Positions 12,664 through 24,601 of a stretch of 64,000 bases of DNA are shown here, one piece after another; the stretch's first letter is position 1, and each line of letters begins with the position of its first letter. The translations under genes and the position numbers were made by a program. The notes under the pieces were generated by a model that did no database searches, was not told where the DNA came from, and saw only the letters and a list, made by a program, of their open reading frames with translations. The stretch is from Silene latifolia (lineage: Eukaryota > Streptophyta > Magnoliopsida > Caryophyllales > Caryophyllaceae). The stretch lies in the NCBI RefSeq assembly GCF_048544455.1, contig NC_133536.1, positions 199,519,325-199,583,324 on the forward strand, read 5' to 3'.

Positions 12664-13400
12664 ATGAATTTCGATGATCCCAACTTTCTCAAGAATCTTC
12701 AAAGGGCTTTAAATAATTTACAAGAAAACGATCCCAAGTGGATGCCTAGACGAGAACGAACAGTGGAAGAGTTCAAAGTAAGTGAATTATCCGAGTTCAC
12801 GGAAGGAACAGACCCCGAGGATTATCTCGATTGGGAGAGACAAATCGAACGAATGTTTGATTTCAAAGGTCTGGATGACACGAAATGCTGCAAGTACGCT
12901 ATTCGAAGACTTAGTGGAGGGGCTTCACTATGGTAAGAGAGTTTGAAAGCAAGGCGTGCTCGCGCTAGAAAAGAGAAATTATCATCTTGGGATTCTCTTA
13001 AACGCAAATTGCGCAAGAAATATGTTCCAGCAACTTATACGCTTGCGACTTATCGTAAGATCGCCAATCTCAACCAAGGGAGTCCGACGAGTAGTGTTGG
13101 CGAACCCAAGTCGGCTTCCACCCCTAGTTCCGCGGCAAGAGCGCCCGATTCTAAGGAAACAAGTCTCTCCAAAGTACGATGTTTAAAGTGTCTGGGGTTT
13201 GGGCACTATCAAAGCGCGTGTCCAAATGAACGATTGAATACCTTGAGAGACACTGTTGCTTATTGGGATGAGTTGTTTGATGAGGAGGAACGATTGGGTG
13301 ATGTGTTCAATTTCGAAGAAAGAGAAAAAGACGAGATTATAGAGCCATTGAGTGATGATGATCAAATTAAAGATGTGATTGAAGATGACATATTGCCAAC
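12664..13400 (+). pseudogene. gag: gag of the CRM-like element, stop and frameshift
   Basis: ATG at 12664 opens a frame with an N-terminal Gag segment (FTEGTDPEDYLDWERQIERM) that meets TAA at 12934-12936. The same frame continues (ESLKARRARARKEK, KLRKKYVP) to a CX2CX4HX4C zinc knuckle CLKCLGFGHYQSACP near 13189. It then runs through an acidic stretch and loses coherence near 13400, where the pol frame takes over. The protein is shorter than a full chromovirus Gag and no protease DSG motif follows, which indicates an internal deletion. Confidence 0.8.
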
Positions 13401-16310
13401 TTGGATGAACCTCATGCGGGAGGTACTTCTTTATTTGATCCAAATCTACCAATTGTTTTTGATGAAGAATTGGAAGAAGTTTATGACGAAACTCACATGG
13501 AAGAAAGTGATCATACAAGTTATGACGATGCAACTCAAGACAATCCTAATCTTGTGCCAGTCTCGGATGAGGAAATCAAGGATGTTTTCTCCAAGGAACT
13601 ACCCGCTGGTTTACCACCTATTCGAGGGATTGAAAACCAAATCGATCTCCTACCCAGAGCTCCCTTACCAAACAAGGCCGCCTATAGATGCAATCCAATG
13701 GAGACAAAGGAATTGCAAATCGAGGAATTGATGGAACGAGGTTATGTGCGCGAGAGCATAAGTCCATGTGCTGTCCCTACTCTATTTGCTCCAAAGAAGG
13801 ATGGGACGTGGCAAATGTGCGTTGATAGTCGAGCCATGAATAATATAACTATCAAGTATCGTTTTCCTACCCCAAGGCTTGACGACATGCTTGATGAGTT
13901 ACATGGATCCAAAACCTTTTCTAAAATCGACTTGAGGAGTGGTTATCACCAAATGCGAATGAGAGAAAGGGATAAGTGGAAAACCGCATTCAAAACTAGA
14001 CATGGGTTATACGAGTGGACTGTCATGCCATTCGGGTTAACCAACGCTCCGAGTACTTTCATGCGGCTCATGAACGAGGTACTCAAACCATTCTTGGGAA
14101 AATTTGTGGTTGTTTATTTAGATGATATCTTGGTTTACAGTCAAAGCAAAGAAGATCACTTCAAACACCTTCGCAAAGTGTTCAAAACTCTCCGAGGACA
14201 AAAGCTATATGGAAAGAAGGAGAAATGTTCATTCTTGGTCAAGAGTGTCATATTTCTCGGCTATGTGGTTTCTAAAGATGGAGTTTCAGTGGACCAAGCA
14301 AAGATCGAGGCCATTAAGTCATGGCCTACGCCTAAGTCCGTCACAGAGGTTCGGTATTTCCAAGGACTTGCTTCGTTCTATCGAAGATTCATAAAAGATT
14401 TCAGCACCATCACAAGTCCCATCACCGAGTGTTTAAAAAAGGGAACATTTGTATGGACCGAGGCTGCTCAAAAGGTTTTCGAGACGATTATCCAACGGCT
14501 TTTTGAATCACCGATACTAGCACTTCCCGATTTTACTCAACCCTTCGAGGTAGAGTGTGATGTGAGCGGTGTTGGAATTGGAGCTGTGTTGGTCCAAGGA
14601 AAGCGACCCATTGCTTATTTTTACGAGAAGCTAATTGGAGCTCGGCTCAAGTATTGCACATATGATAAGGAGTTCTACGCCATAGTGAGAGCACTGAACC
14701 ATTGGAGCCACTATCTTCGCCTAAATCACTTCATTCTACATTCGGACCATGAATCCTTAAAATACATTAATGGACCGCAGAAGTTGAGCTTAAGACATGC
14801 CAAATGGGTTGAATTTCTTCAATCCTTTCATTTCTCTTCGAAATATAAGGATGGCAAAAGCAATGTGGTGGCCGACGCTCTTTCCCGACGCTACTCTTTA
14901 CTGAACGTGCTTGATGTTCACCTACTTGGATTCGAGACCTTGAAAGATTACTACTAAACTGATCCTGACTTTGGTGAAATGTTTAGGATATGCCAAACAG
15001 GACCCTTAGGCGAGTTCATAACTCAAGATGGATTTCTTTTCAAAGGAAACCAGCTGTGTGTACCCAAGCATCAAGTCCGGGAGTTATTGGTACGAGAAGC
15101 TCATGGGGGAGGACTTGGTGGACATTTTGGTGTCACTAAGACTATGAAGGTCCTTAAAGAGCATGTCTATTGGCCTCGAATGCTGAAGGACGTGCAAGAT
15201 GTGATTCGTAAGTGTGTCACTTGTCACGTTGCAAAGAGTACCTTCAAGCCAAGGGAGTACACGCCCTTACCTATCCCTAACCGACCATGGGAAGACGTGT
15301 CCATGGACTTTATTGTTGCTCTACCACGAACCCAAAGGGGTAAGGACGCGATCATGGTCATAGTGGATCAATTTTCCAAGATGGCCCATTTCATTGCATG
15401 TCACAAGACATATGACGCTAACAACGTGGCCGACTTGTACTTTCGAGAAATACTCCGCCTTCATGGAGTCCCAAGGACGATAGTCTCCGATCGTGACTCA
15501 AGGTTCTTGAGCTATTTAATGAACACTCTGTGGAAGAAGGTGGGTACCAAACTGTTATTTAGTACCTCTCACCATCCTCAAACCGATGGTCAAACGGAAG
15601 TGACAAACCGCACTCTTGGGGTATTACTACGTGGCCTCGTGAACAAGACTCAGAAGGATTGGGATCTAAAACTCGCTCATGCCGAGTTTGCCTACAACAG
15701 GTCTCCATCATACGCAACGAAGCACTCTACTTTTAAGATCGTGTATGGCATAAATCCCTACCTACCACTCGATCTCATTCCCTTACCCGAGGGCGAGCTA
15801 GTCCACAAAAGCGCGGAAGAAAAGGTAAAATCCATGATTAAACTACATGAGCAAGTTCGCTCCAGAATTGAGTCCGTCAATGAGGTATACAAACAAAGAG
15901 CCAACAAAACCCGCCCACCAAGAGTTTTCAAGGAAGGAGATTTGGTTTGGGTGCATCTAAGGAAAGAACGATTCCCGGGTAAACGAAAGAACAAACTCAT
16001 GCCACGCGCACAAGGTCCTTACAAGGTGATTTCGAAGTATGGAGACAATGCCTACAAGGTCGAACTCCCAGGAGACTACGGTGTCCACGCCACTTTCAAT
16101 GTGGGTGACCTCTCTCCTTACATCGAGGATAATGGGATTGCAGAATTGAGGACAATTCCTTTCAAAGGGGGAGGAATTGATGTGAATACGAATCACCTTG
16201 ATGAAATAATTCTCGAAACAAGCAACCAAGACAACCCGAGTCACCAAGCATGGATCGGTTCGAATAAGAGTCGAGAAAAGTGCATGATCACCCGCCAATG
16301 GGATGGGTAA
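13401..16310 (+). pseudogene. pol: pol of the CRM-like element (RT, RNase H, integrase), one internal stop
   Basis: After an acidic linker the RT domain begins at about 13570: [29 protein letters not shown], and YLDDILVYS as catalytic box. RNase H starts near 14545 ([16 protein letters not shown]...[12 protein letters not shown]). TAA at 14955-14957 interrupts the frame, which resumes in phase with the integrase: HHCC zinc domain, then MDFIVALPRTQRGKDA, SDRDSRF and GQTEVTNR. The C-terminus (NKLMPRAQGPYKV, ELPGDYGVHATFNVGDLSPY, LRTIPFKGGGID) runs over the polypurine tract at 16164-16174 and ends at TAG 16308-16310, inside the 3' LTR. No chromodomain is seen. Confidence 0.87.
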
Positions 16311-16871
16311 AACCGTGTGGAGCAAGGGATGGACCTCGAAAATGGGCAAGACCAAATGCATGGAATAAGCTCACCTAGTTTTTGTCATAGCCTAGTTTTT
16401 ACAAAGGTCTTACCTAGTTTTTGGTTTAGTCTTGCCTAATTCTTCCACATAGCCTAGAATTCACAACAAGGCATTAAAGACTAGCCTTGGGCATCAAGGA
16501 TTTCGGCCTATATAAGGCTTGTAGTCCTCATTTGTTTATCATCCAATTTGAAGTAAAAACTTGAGAGTATTCTCTAAAACTTGTCTTGTCTTCTTGTGTT
16601 GTTACACGAGTAGTTTGGCTTAAGAGGTCAAAACGCGATTTCGCACCTTGCTTGAATGAGGGACGTGATCCTAAGTTTAAGTCGGATTGTTTGACGAGTA
16701 TCAAACAATTCACCCATTGGCGTAGCTATAGGTCTAGCTACGACAAATATCCCTTCCTTTTCATTCAAATCTCGCTACGAATATAGGGATTGATCGGGTT
16801 GCATCTAGTGCATTCAGATCCTTCGTCTATTTGCTAGTACAAGTTAAGACTTCCGCTTGCGATTCACATCA
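16178..16871 (+). repeat. 3' LTR of the CRM-like element
   Basis: 694 bp, matching 11802-12495, preceded by the polypurine tract AAAGGGGGAGG (16164-16174) and followed by the GTTCA duplication. Confidence 0.9.
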
Positions 16872-16876
16872 GTTCA

Positions 16877-17224
16877 TTACAAGCTCTTGCTTAGAACAAT
16901 TATTCTTTTACATTTACTCGAACTACGCGCAAGGGTTTGATTTCATTTTTTTAATGAATACGTAGGCAATCCTTCACGGGATACAACCCATTATTTTAAA
17001 ATGTAAATAGAAGGACATTTGAATTGCATTTGGAATTCGACAAGAATAATAAATAGAAAGTCACAACGGTTTCATAACCATTTAACCTTTTTATTATTTC
17101 ATTCTTTTTCTAATAATAATACGCCACATAATAAAAATGAAAATAGGCTAGGATTCTAAAAACCCCACCCTTTTATTACAACAACAATAATAATAATAAT
17201 AATAAATAATAAAAAAGGCTTGGG
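16877..17224. other. Tat-like element spacer between pol and the antisense genes
   Basis: AT-rich non-coding internal sequence with a short (AAT)n run near 17185-17208. I see no gene. Confidence 0.5.
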
Positions 17225-18001
17225 CTATTCCTCCAACTTCTCTTTGCCCTTGTCATTCTTGTCATACTTCTTGTCACGACCTCGAGCCGGACGCTCTTGC
17301 GCCACTTCGGACCTAATCACCAACGGTCTTTCTCGAGGCCTAGCCCTACCATTCTTGCCAATCACCATCTCCACGGCAGGAGAGGTCTTCGGTTTCTTCG
17401 AAGGATGAACAACTCGAAACCCGGCTTCTTCCTCTCCCTCAGTTAAATGCTTCTCTTTCTCTTTTTCTGCCTCGCGCACCTTGTAGTCAACAGGCTCACG
17501 CTTCCTCAGTCTCTCGCGCTCTTCCGGAGTAGTAGCTTTCCTCCATCGCAGATAAGAATCCGACACCCATAAGGCATTAGCAGAGGAGTTCAAGAACCAC
17601 ATGTTCCTTTGGGCCCATTTAATGGCCCACTCCCTTCGACTCTCAGTAGTAAGCGCCACGGCAGTCTGCGGGACGGTATCAAGCTTCGGTATCGTCTGCT
17701 TTAGTCCAACCTGTCTCATTAGCCTTTCCGGGAAGATGCACACCATGAATTCCAAGCCAGGAATGCGCACAGATCGGGTAGGATCCAAAGAAGACACTCC
17801 AGTGACAGATTTGAGGTGCCACCATGGTACAATCCACCTAATCAAGGGGCCATCATCACTCTTCAGTTTGTTTTCCCAATAATTGCAGACTCAAGTGAAG
17901 TCCACCATGTACAGCCTAGTTCTCATTGCAATCGAACGAGCATGATAAGAAGGAACATGAACTGGGGGCTCGATCAATCGAAGCCGTTCCATAAGCCACA
18001 C

Positions 18002-18150
18002 CTACCAAAAGCGGGTATTAGACATCAAAAAAAAAAAAAAAAAAAAAAAAACAAAAAGCGAAAAAAAAGAGAGAAAAAAGAAACACAAAAAGCAAAAAAA
18101 AAAAAACGAAAACAAAAAAAAAGAAAAAAAAGAAGAAAAAGTTCTTTTAC
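18002..18150 (-). other. Intron of the DUF7745-like gene
   Basis: Minus-strand GTAAAAG...GGTAG with an exceptionally long T-rich tract (the A-run at 18027-18136 on the plus strand). Splicing joins SPVIMQ to VWLMERL in frame. The poly-Lys and poly-Phe frames across this tract are artefacts. Confidence 0.6.
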
Positions 18151-18254
18151 CTGCATAATAACAGGACTTCCCAAATACGGTAGGTCACGATTGGCTTTCC
18201 TATTATCCAAGCCCAACAAGATCTCTCCTAAGCATAAACAAGCTGGGCTCCTGC

Positions 18255-19339
18255 TGTAACACCCCCATATCCAGAGGAGCCTTAACTAGGCCTTCCTTAG
18301 CATATAAGGGCGTTACCATCTCGGTTGCCCGAGGAAAGTAATTATCAAACGTCAATAAAAGAACTATTAAGTTATATTACAAGCGGTTTAAACAACAAAC
18401 GATGTAAAAGGTACAACTCAGAGCTACTCGCTACTATAAATAAATCTCGTGAAGACTCATCCCCGCCGGACTCCGGCTATCCACAACATCAACATCTCGC
18501 TAAGACCGATTTGCTCACCATAAGGGATCACGGCGGACACATAACAAACAAACAACCACACAAGGTCGATGATCGAGACAAGATAAGACAATGGCAACTA
18601 CAATCAACAATACGAACAATGATATCGACCCAACCGCAATCACAATAATCCAACCAAACTCACATCGATCGTCCACCGGACCCGCCACGCTGCTGGGGGA
18701 CCGCAGCCGTTCCCACCTAAGCCCCGCTCATCATACCGAGCGATAACCCTGTCCATTAATGTGCACATCCCCTTCCGTGGCGGGTTCCACGAAGGGCGAA
18801 ACTAGGGCGTGAAGCCACTCCCGCAAGTGACCCCACTCAGCCGAGAACGCATCTCGAGAACCATCAACAACGACCACAACCATCACGACACAATAATTAT
18901 AGCAGACAACCAAACACAACACAGCCACAACATCCGACACACTAGACCATCTACAGAAACTGAGTAGGCGAACCTACCTTTAAGCAACCGCAACCAATCC
19001 ACGCCGACAGATAACATACCCAGCGACCAAGCAAAGCCTATAACCACCATACAAATATCTATTACTAATAAGCAAACCCTAACTATAGAGACAAAGGCAC
19101 GGATGATGATTGTGACATACCTATTAGGGGGAAACTCAGCAAAAGACCGCTACCCGACTCAAGAGACGCTCTCCTAGGCACAAGAATCTTCAAAAGGCAT
19201 CCATAGAGGTTTTGAGGTGAAGGGAAGGGAAAGGGGCGACTGAAGGATAGGAGGAAAGTGGCGGAAGTGATTTGCGGATTTAACAAAACGCGATATAAAA
19301 CCCTCGCTGAAAAGGGTCCCTAAAAGGGCGGGTATTACA
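18255..19339 (-). repeat. 3' LTR (left) of the non-autonomous element
   Basis: 1085 bp. It matches 24602-25873 but lacks about 187 bases near its right end, where the other LTR has the ACTCGATCGAGT cluster: a deletion after insertion or a recombinant LTR. The polypurine tract (minus AAGGGGGGAAGAC) abuts at 19340. Confidence 0.9.
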
Positions 19340-19354
19340 GTCTTCCCCCCTTAA

Positions 19355-20807
19355 AAAGAACTTCGTCCCCGAAGTTCATCTCACCCATCTCCCGCTCGAG
19401 ACACGAGAAAAACACGTCCTTACTCATCTTCCCGCTCAACCCATTACTCCCTGGAAATACCATTCCCCCCCCCCATGTCATCATCATCACCGTCTATACT
19501 TATATCTAATGACTTTTACCACTATCATGCAAGCACTATTACCGTTAACCGTTACTTTATATACATATAAACATCAGCCCGCAATGCGAATCACCACCCA
19601 CGGTCACCCGACGTACAGTGACAACTATCAAACTATCGATCTAGAACATGTCTCATATCAACTTTCACGTGGTACAACTAATGCCACCATATTACTTGGT
19701 AACGTGATGCAAATACGATTCATCGCACTATAACTTTTCTCCATAACCGTCTTTTGAAACGTACCACCACACTCCCTTAAGAACTAAAGCAAGTCGTTAT
19801 ACTTTTTTTTTTTTTTTTTTTTTTTTTTACATGATACCAACCACATTATAAACAATTACCAATAACATTATAAACGAGCAAAACATTATTCAAAACAACC
19901 TTTTTATTTCGCGACATTACTCTTCCCCTCTAAAAAGGAACTTCGTCCCCGAAGTTCACCGCCCAAATATCAACGCGTATTACCTATTATTTGTATCTTA
20001 ACATTAAAGAAAACCATATTATTTTATGTGGACATTACTCGCTAATTATACGCTCGTTAAGTTAGAAATCACGCTCAAGTCACCGGAACAACTAGTTACT
20101 GTTGATAACACACGTTAAAATGATATGCACAAATATAGGCAGAGTTACAACTCCGACAAATAAATCGTAATGGGGCGTATGCAATATTAACAAGAAGTTA
20201 TTACCGCTTCACTAATCGTAACAAGAAATTATTACCGCTTCACTAATTGTAACAAATATGCTTATAAAACTTCAATCATGACTTGTAACATACGAAATTA
20301 ACGGTTCAAAGGTGTTACTACGTACTCACAACTACTTTAAACATTAAACTCGCAAATATAAAACAATTGAACATTTTTAATTTTCAAAAACCTCCTGTAA
20401 CAGTGCTACTCGATCGAGTAACTATCGGTACTCGATCGAGTGCCATGCTACTCGATCGAGTGTCTTGGCTACTCGATCGAGTGGCCTACAGGTCAGAAAC
20501 TTTTTCTCATTTCATCCTGTAGCTACTCGATAGAGTACGGGGTACTCTGTCGAGTACCTACAGGCCAATTCCTCATAAAACCTGTCACGAGTTAACACCC
20601 ATGTGCATATTTGTCATATAAAACCGAGTCGGGACGACTCCCCGACTTCTAATATCCTGCAACCAGCTAGAATATCAAATCCGGCCTTATCGCCAATCAT
20701 ACAAATCCAACTAAGTCTCAATAATAAAAGGAAGCAACTACCAAAGTCTAACAACAATATCACCATCTAACATCAACTACTATCAACAAAGATAAGAACG
20801 AGGAGTA
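19355..20807 (-). other. 3' untranslated part of the non-autonomous element
   Basis: AT-rich non-coding sequence with a poly-T run (19804-19828) and, at 20407-20562, four perfect ACTCGATCGAGT palindromes plus two variants. CTTCGTCCCCGAAG occurs at 19362 and again at 19938, a short local duplication. No gene seen. Confidence 0.6.
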
Positions 20808-22452
20808 TCACTCCTGCTGCTGCTGCTGCTGCTGCTCGAACATCACCTCATCATTACCACCACCACCTCCAGCCATATCCGCACCTGATGAACCCACTCC
20901 TGCGTCACCTCCTGCTCCTGCTCCCGGGCCCACGTACCATGGGGTCAAGCCACTGTAAGGGAAGGACTGAGGTGCCCCCCATGTCGACTGATCCACCCCG
21001 TAGGAATGGAAAACCCCTGCGTAGTCCCCGACTCCACTCCACCAAACCGGGTGGGGTCCCTCGGTCCCTATCCCCTGAGTGTACGCCATCTCGTGCATGT
21101 TCCTGAGTGTCAGAGTAGATGACACTCTCTTCGCCAAGTAGCTGGATCGCGTCTCCGGGGTGTCGAGGTAAGGGTAGCCTCGAAAAGGCTGCTGCTGCTG
21201 TGGTGCTACTGGCTGTGGCCTAGTCTCCGAGGCCCTCTCCCTCACTCGACGGGTTCCCCTCACCACTCTGGGTCTCTCTGCCACCTGCACTCCCGCATTC
21301 TCGCCCTTTGTCGGCTCCGGCATCTCCTCAAGGATGGTGTCGTCGATAAGATAGGTCTCGTAGTCAAGGGGTCCGTCATCATCCTCCTCCTCCTCGTCAT
21401 CGGAGTCCACCGTCACTACTGTCGGCTCCAAGGGCTCCGTGGGTGGGAGGTGCTCAGGAGCTGGAATCTTCATCTAACTCATCCCATGCACCCTCCATGC
21501 TAGGCTGCCGTCAGCCAAGGTCCTCAACCATTTCAGGTCGAGATAGTACTCACGATCCATGGTAGGCACTGGGGTAGCGAGAGGCACGTACGCCGAAGAA
21601 GCCTCAAAGGAGGTTAGCTTTTCAGCTAACCGAGTGGCAATAGCACCACAACTCAGGTGCCGGGAAGAGGAAGAAGCCATCAAGGCAAGAGCAAAGACAA
21701 ACTATAGAAGGAGCATTAAAGACCACTTTCCTGGCCCGCTCCGGGTTGAGGTACGACATCAAAAGTAAAACCTCATGGTTATTCAATTTACTGATATCCT
21801 TTCGGTCATAGAGGAGGTTCGAAAGAGAGCGGAGAAAGACCCTCAAGGTAATATGCTGAACATCATTAATCAGCATGTTGCTCGAGGTGGGAGCTTGCTT
21901 CCCAGTCAAGCAAGGCATTAGGCGGCAGACGCCGTACTCAGCTGGAATGTCGGTAAAGGAGTCCTTGGGAGGCTTGGCCAACCCAAGGTGTGAGGCAAAC
22001 AGGTCCATAGTCAACAGAAAACTGGTATTCATCAATCTAAACTCGACAGTCTGACCCGCTGGGTCATAGTTAAAAGAGCTCATGAACTCCAAGGTAAGAA
22101 AAGGGTAAGTATGCTTCCTCAGCCTATACAAACCCGTAAAACCCAAGGTCTCGAATATGTGACGGACATCCGTCTCTATCTCCAACTCCTCTAATACACT
22201 GGTGTCTATACACTTGGTAGGTCTCAATTTGCGTTTTTGTAAGGCTACAAAACGCTCCCTTTGCTTGAAGTCAACAAAAACAACTGTAGGGTATTCGGGG
22301 ATCGGGTACCACAGTCCACTTCCTTCCCCTAGCTCAGGTGGGTTACCCCTCCCCCGTTTACTTTGGCGGGTTCCAAGGTTCAGTCTCGGCATCTGCTTCA
22401 GGTATAAGTTCAAACAATTTGTATAAAACATGTAGGCATATACTTCAGACAA
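20808..22452 (-). pseudogene. Athila-ORF1-like gene of the non-autonomous element
   Basis: Minus-strand frame from ATG 22452 (or 22392, MPRLNLGTRQSKRG) reads FVALQKRKLRPTK, IFETLGFTGLYRLRKHTYP, LTLEFMSSFNYD and LASHLGLAKPP-like segments resembling the ORF1 protein of Athila-type elements. Near 21690 a frameshift moves the frame to ALMASSSSRHLSCGAIATRLAEKL and DLKWLRTLADGSLAW. TAG at 21474-21476 separates this from an in-phase C-terminal part: an acidic stretch (DSDDEEEEDDD), Pro/Gln and Gly-rich regions and a final run of seven Gln. Intact length would be about 545 residues. Function unknown; it is not a Gag with a zinc knuckle. The family call rests on pattern memory. Confidence 0.5.
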
Positions 22453-24586
22453 TTTGAGTTCTATATACTTAGCAAGTTCACTAACTCATCAACCAGTTCA
22501 ATATTTGAAGCTCATAAATCATGCCATTAAACTTAGATGCTCAGCTAGGTACACACATTCCATCAATAGTTTCCTCAATTTTTAACATATAGTCTCCGTT
22601 TGTAGCCACTTATAAACCGCAATTACGAAAATTTGGCATGTGAACACATATTCTCAGCAATTCGAATATCCTAGCATGCTTCTAAGGTTATTCCAAACAC
22701 ATTCTAATCACATGTTACTAATTCACGAGAAAGAATAATTTATGGTATATCATCATCACTTTCATATTATGTTCAACAACTCAACTAAAATTTTCAGACG
22801 GTCTTTACAGCTGTGAAAATTTCGGCATATCTTCATCAATCATCGATTCTATTAGCATAATGAAGTTCAACTCATGCTTATACTGTCAATTACAACATCA
22901 ATTTTTCAATTATAAATCACGAATTTCCATTTAAGGCACTTTTAAGACGGAGTTTTAAGGCAACTTTCTAAGGGTAAAATCATCAAAATCTATCCTCCAA
23001 CATGATATAAACAATACTTAAGGCTCAATTCTACCATCTAACCATTGTAAAACAACCAAAAATCGATTTCAATTTTGGAAACCCTAGAAATTTCGGGTTC
23101 ATCTTTGCAATTTCTAATCTAATTTACAGCAATTAACTACCAACAAACATGGAAAGAAGGCATGTGAATCATGTTTCAACAATTAAAAGCACCAAATTGG
23201 TCATTATAATCGAAATTGTCAGATTGTTTTACTTTCCTAGCACATTCAAAGCAATAAACCATGTACATTAGGAAGAATAGCATACCTTGATTAATGAACA
23301 AAGTAGAGAAACGAAATTAAACTAAGAAATCAACCCCAAGAATCACTACTAACCCAAGAGAAAGAGAGGATTTGAGAGGAAATAAGGAATTGGAAGTAGG
23401 TTAAGTGGAGGTGTGTCAAAATATAGAGGAATAAGAAGAAGAAATAGAAAGATGAAGGGTTTTAAGAAAACCCGTAGGAATTACTGCACAGTAACCTACT
23501 CGATCGAGTGCCTGGGGTACTCGATCGAGTACCACCCTACTCGATCGAGTAGGAGCTAAATCATCGAGTAACTGCAGGAATTTTCCCACATCCCGACATC
23601 ATAGCTTCCTAATTAGATCGAGTGAGGTCTACTCGGTCAAGTAAGCACTCGCACTCGGTCAAGTATAGTTAAGTACTCGATCATAAGTACGAAGTAACTT
23701 GAAGATTCCTGCAAAAACAACACCGCGTGTCGATTCCAACTAAGTTCGGAATTCGGCACTCATTATCAAGTTCATTCACGCACTACTATTATTAACAAAG
23801 CCTACCATATTACCAAACAAATGAAGTTTATTCCACGTACACTACACCCATTACCCTACTCGGTTTACCTGCTACCGAATCTTCCATAAATATAATCACG
23901 TCACCGTATTACATTTAAGCTTACTTTATATATTACTACTAAATTGAAACATTTAAATTAACATTAGTTCATTCTTTCATTTGACATGTAATTGCATAAT
24001 TTTCGTAATAAATGAATCTATCACTTCTCGCATAAATGCATACTTTTAAACAACTTATTCGATCATGTCTTACATTCTATCATAAGCAATTCACCTTGCA
24101 CGAATCAAATATTACGCAGCGGAAAAATTTCGACCATCCTATAAGGCAATAACGCATTACCATGTGCTATGTCTCGAATTATAACTCACTATACTATAAT
24201 TATCATCATAGCAGCTACATAAACTTTCGTCACATATCTCATAACCATCATATAAGCTCACTAATCACCCAACGGGCTTCAATAATCTCATCAATAATTA
24301 CCATACTCGGCCCAAACATTACTATCACACCTCTATTAATTCTAACAAAACTTAACCGGAGGTAGCTCCGGCACAATTAACATACATAGCACACATAGAC
24401 ACACGGACTCCACATTCCCATCCCATGTGACTGGCTTAAGTGTCATGGGGCCAAGATTTTGAAATGAGGGCGCCTACTCACACGAAATCTAGCATCAGCC
24501 GGGGCTCCCATTACACATACACCAGGTTCATTTTATTAGACTCCCTACGTTCATTATGTTCATTTGTTACAGGTTCCAAAATCGTC
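22453..24586 (-). other. 5' leader of the non-autonomous element
   Basis: About 2.1 kb without a coding frame. It contains three perfect ACTCGATCGAGT palindromes and several variants at about 23498-23690. The remainder is AT-rich with no recognised gene. Confidence 0.55.
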
Positions 24587-24598
24587 GCTCTGATACCA
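24587..24598 (-). promoter_or_regulatory. Primer binding site (initiator tRNA-Met) of the non-autonomous element
   Basis: Minus-strand TGGTATCAGAGC, 3 bases inside the 5' LTR boundary at 24602. Confidence 0.85.
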
Positions 24599-24601
24599 CT
24601 T

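Larger units (their letters stand above)
11802..16871 (+). mobile_element. CRM-like chromovirus (Ty3), nested in the Tat-like element
   Basis: 5070 bp with a perfect 5-bp duplication GTTCA (11797-11801 and 16872-16876). LTRs of 694 bp each (11802-12495 and 16178-16871) start TGATGTGAATACG and end CACATCA; I count about ten differences by eye. An initiator-Met primer site follows the 5' LTR. The pol frame runs through the polypurine tract into the 3' LTR, a layout I associate with centromeric CRM elements, and no chromodomain is visible. Protease and part of gag are missing, so the copy is internally deleted. Confidence 0.88.

Noticed and set aside
17816..18259. Lys-rich and Phe-rich open frames over the A-tract at 18027-18136
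   Set aside because: The tract is best explained as the polypyrimidine tract of a minus-strand intron; splicing joins two conserved segments in frame.
20403..20562. CRISPR-like array from the repeated 12-mer
   Set aside because: Units are too short, spacing is irregular, the repeat is palindromic, and the context is a plant retrotransposon.
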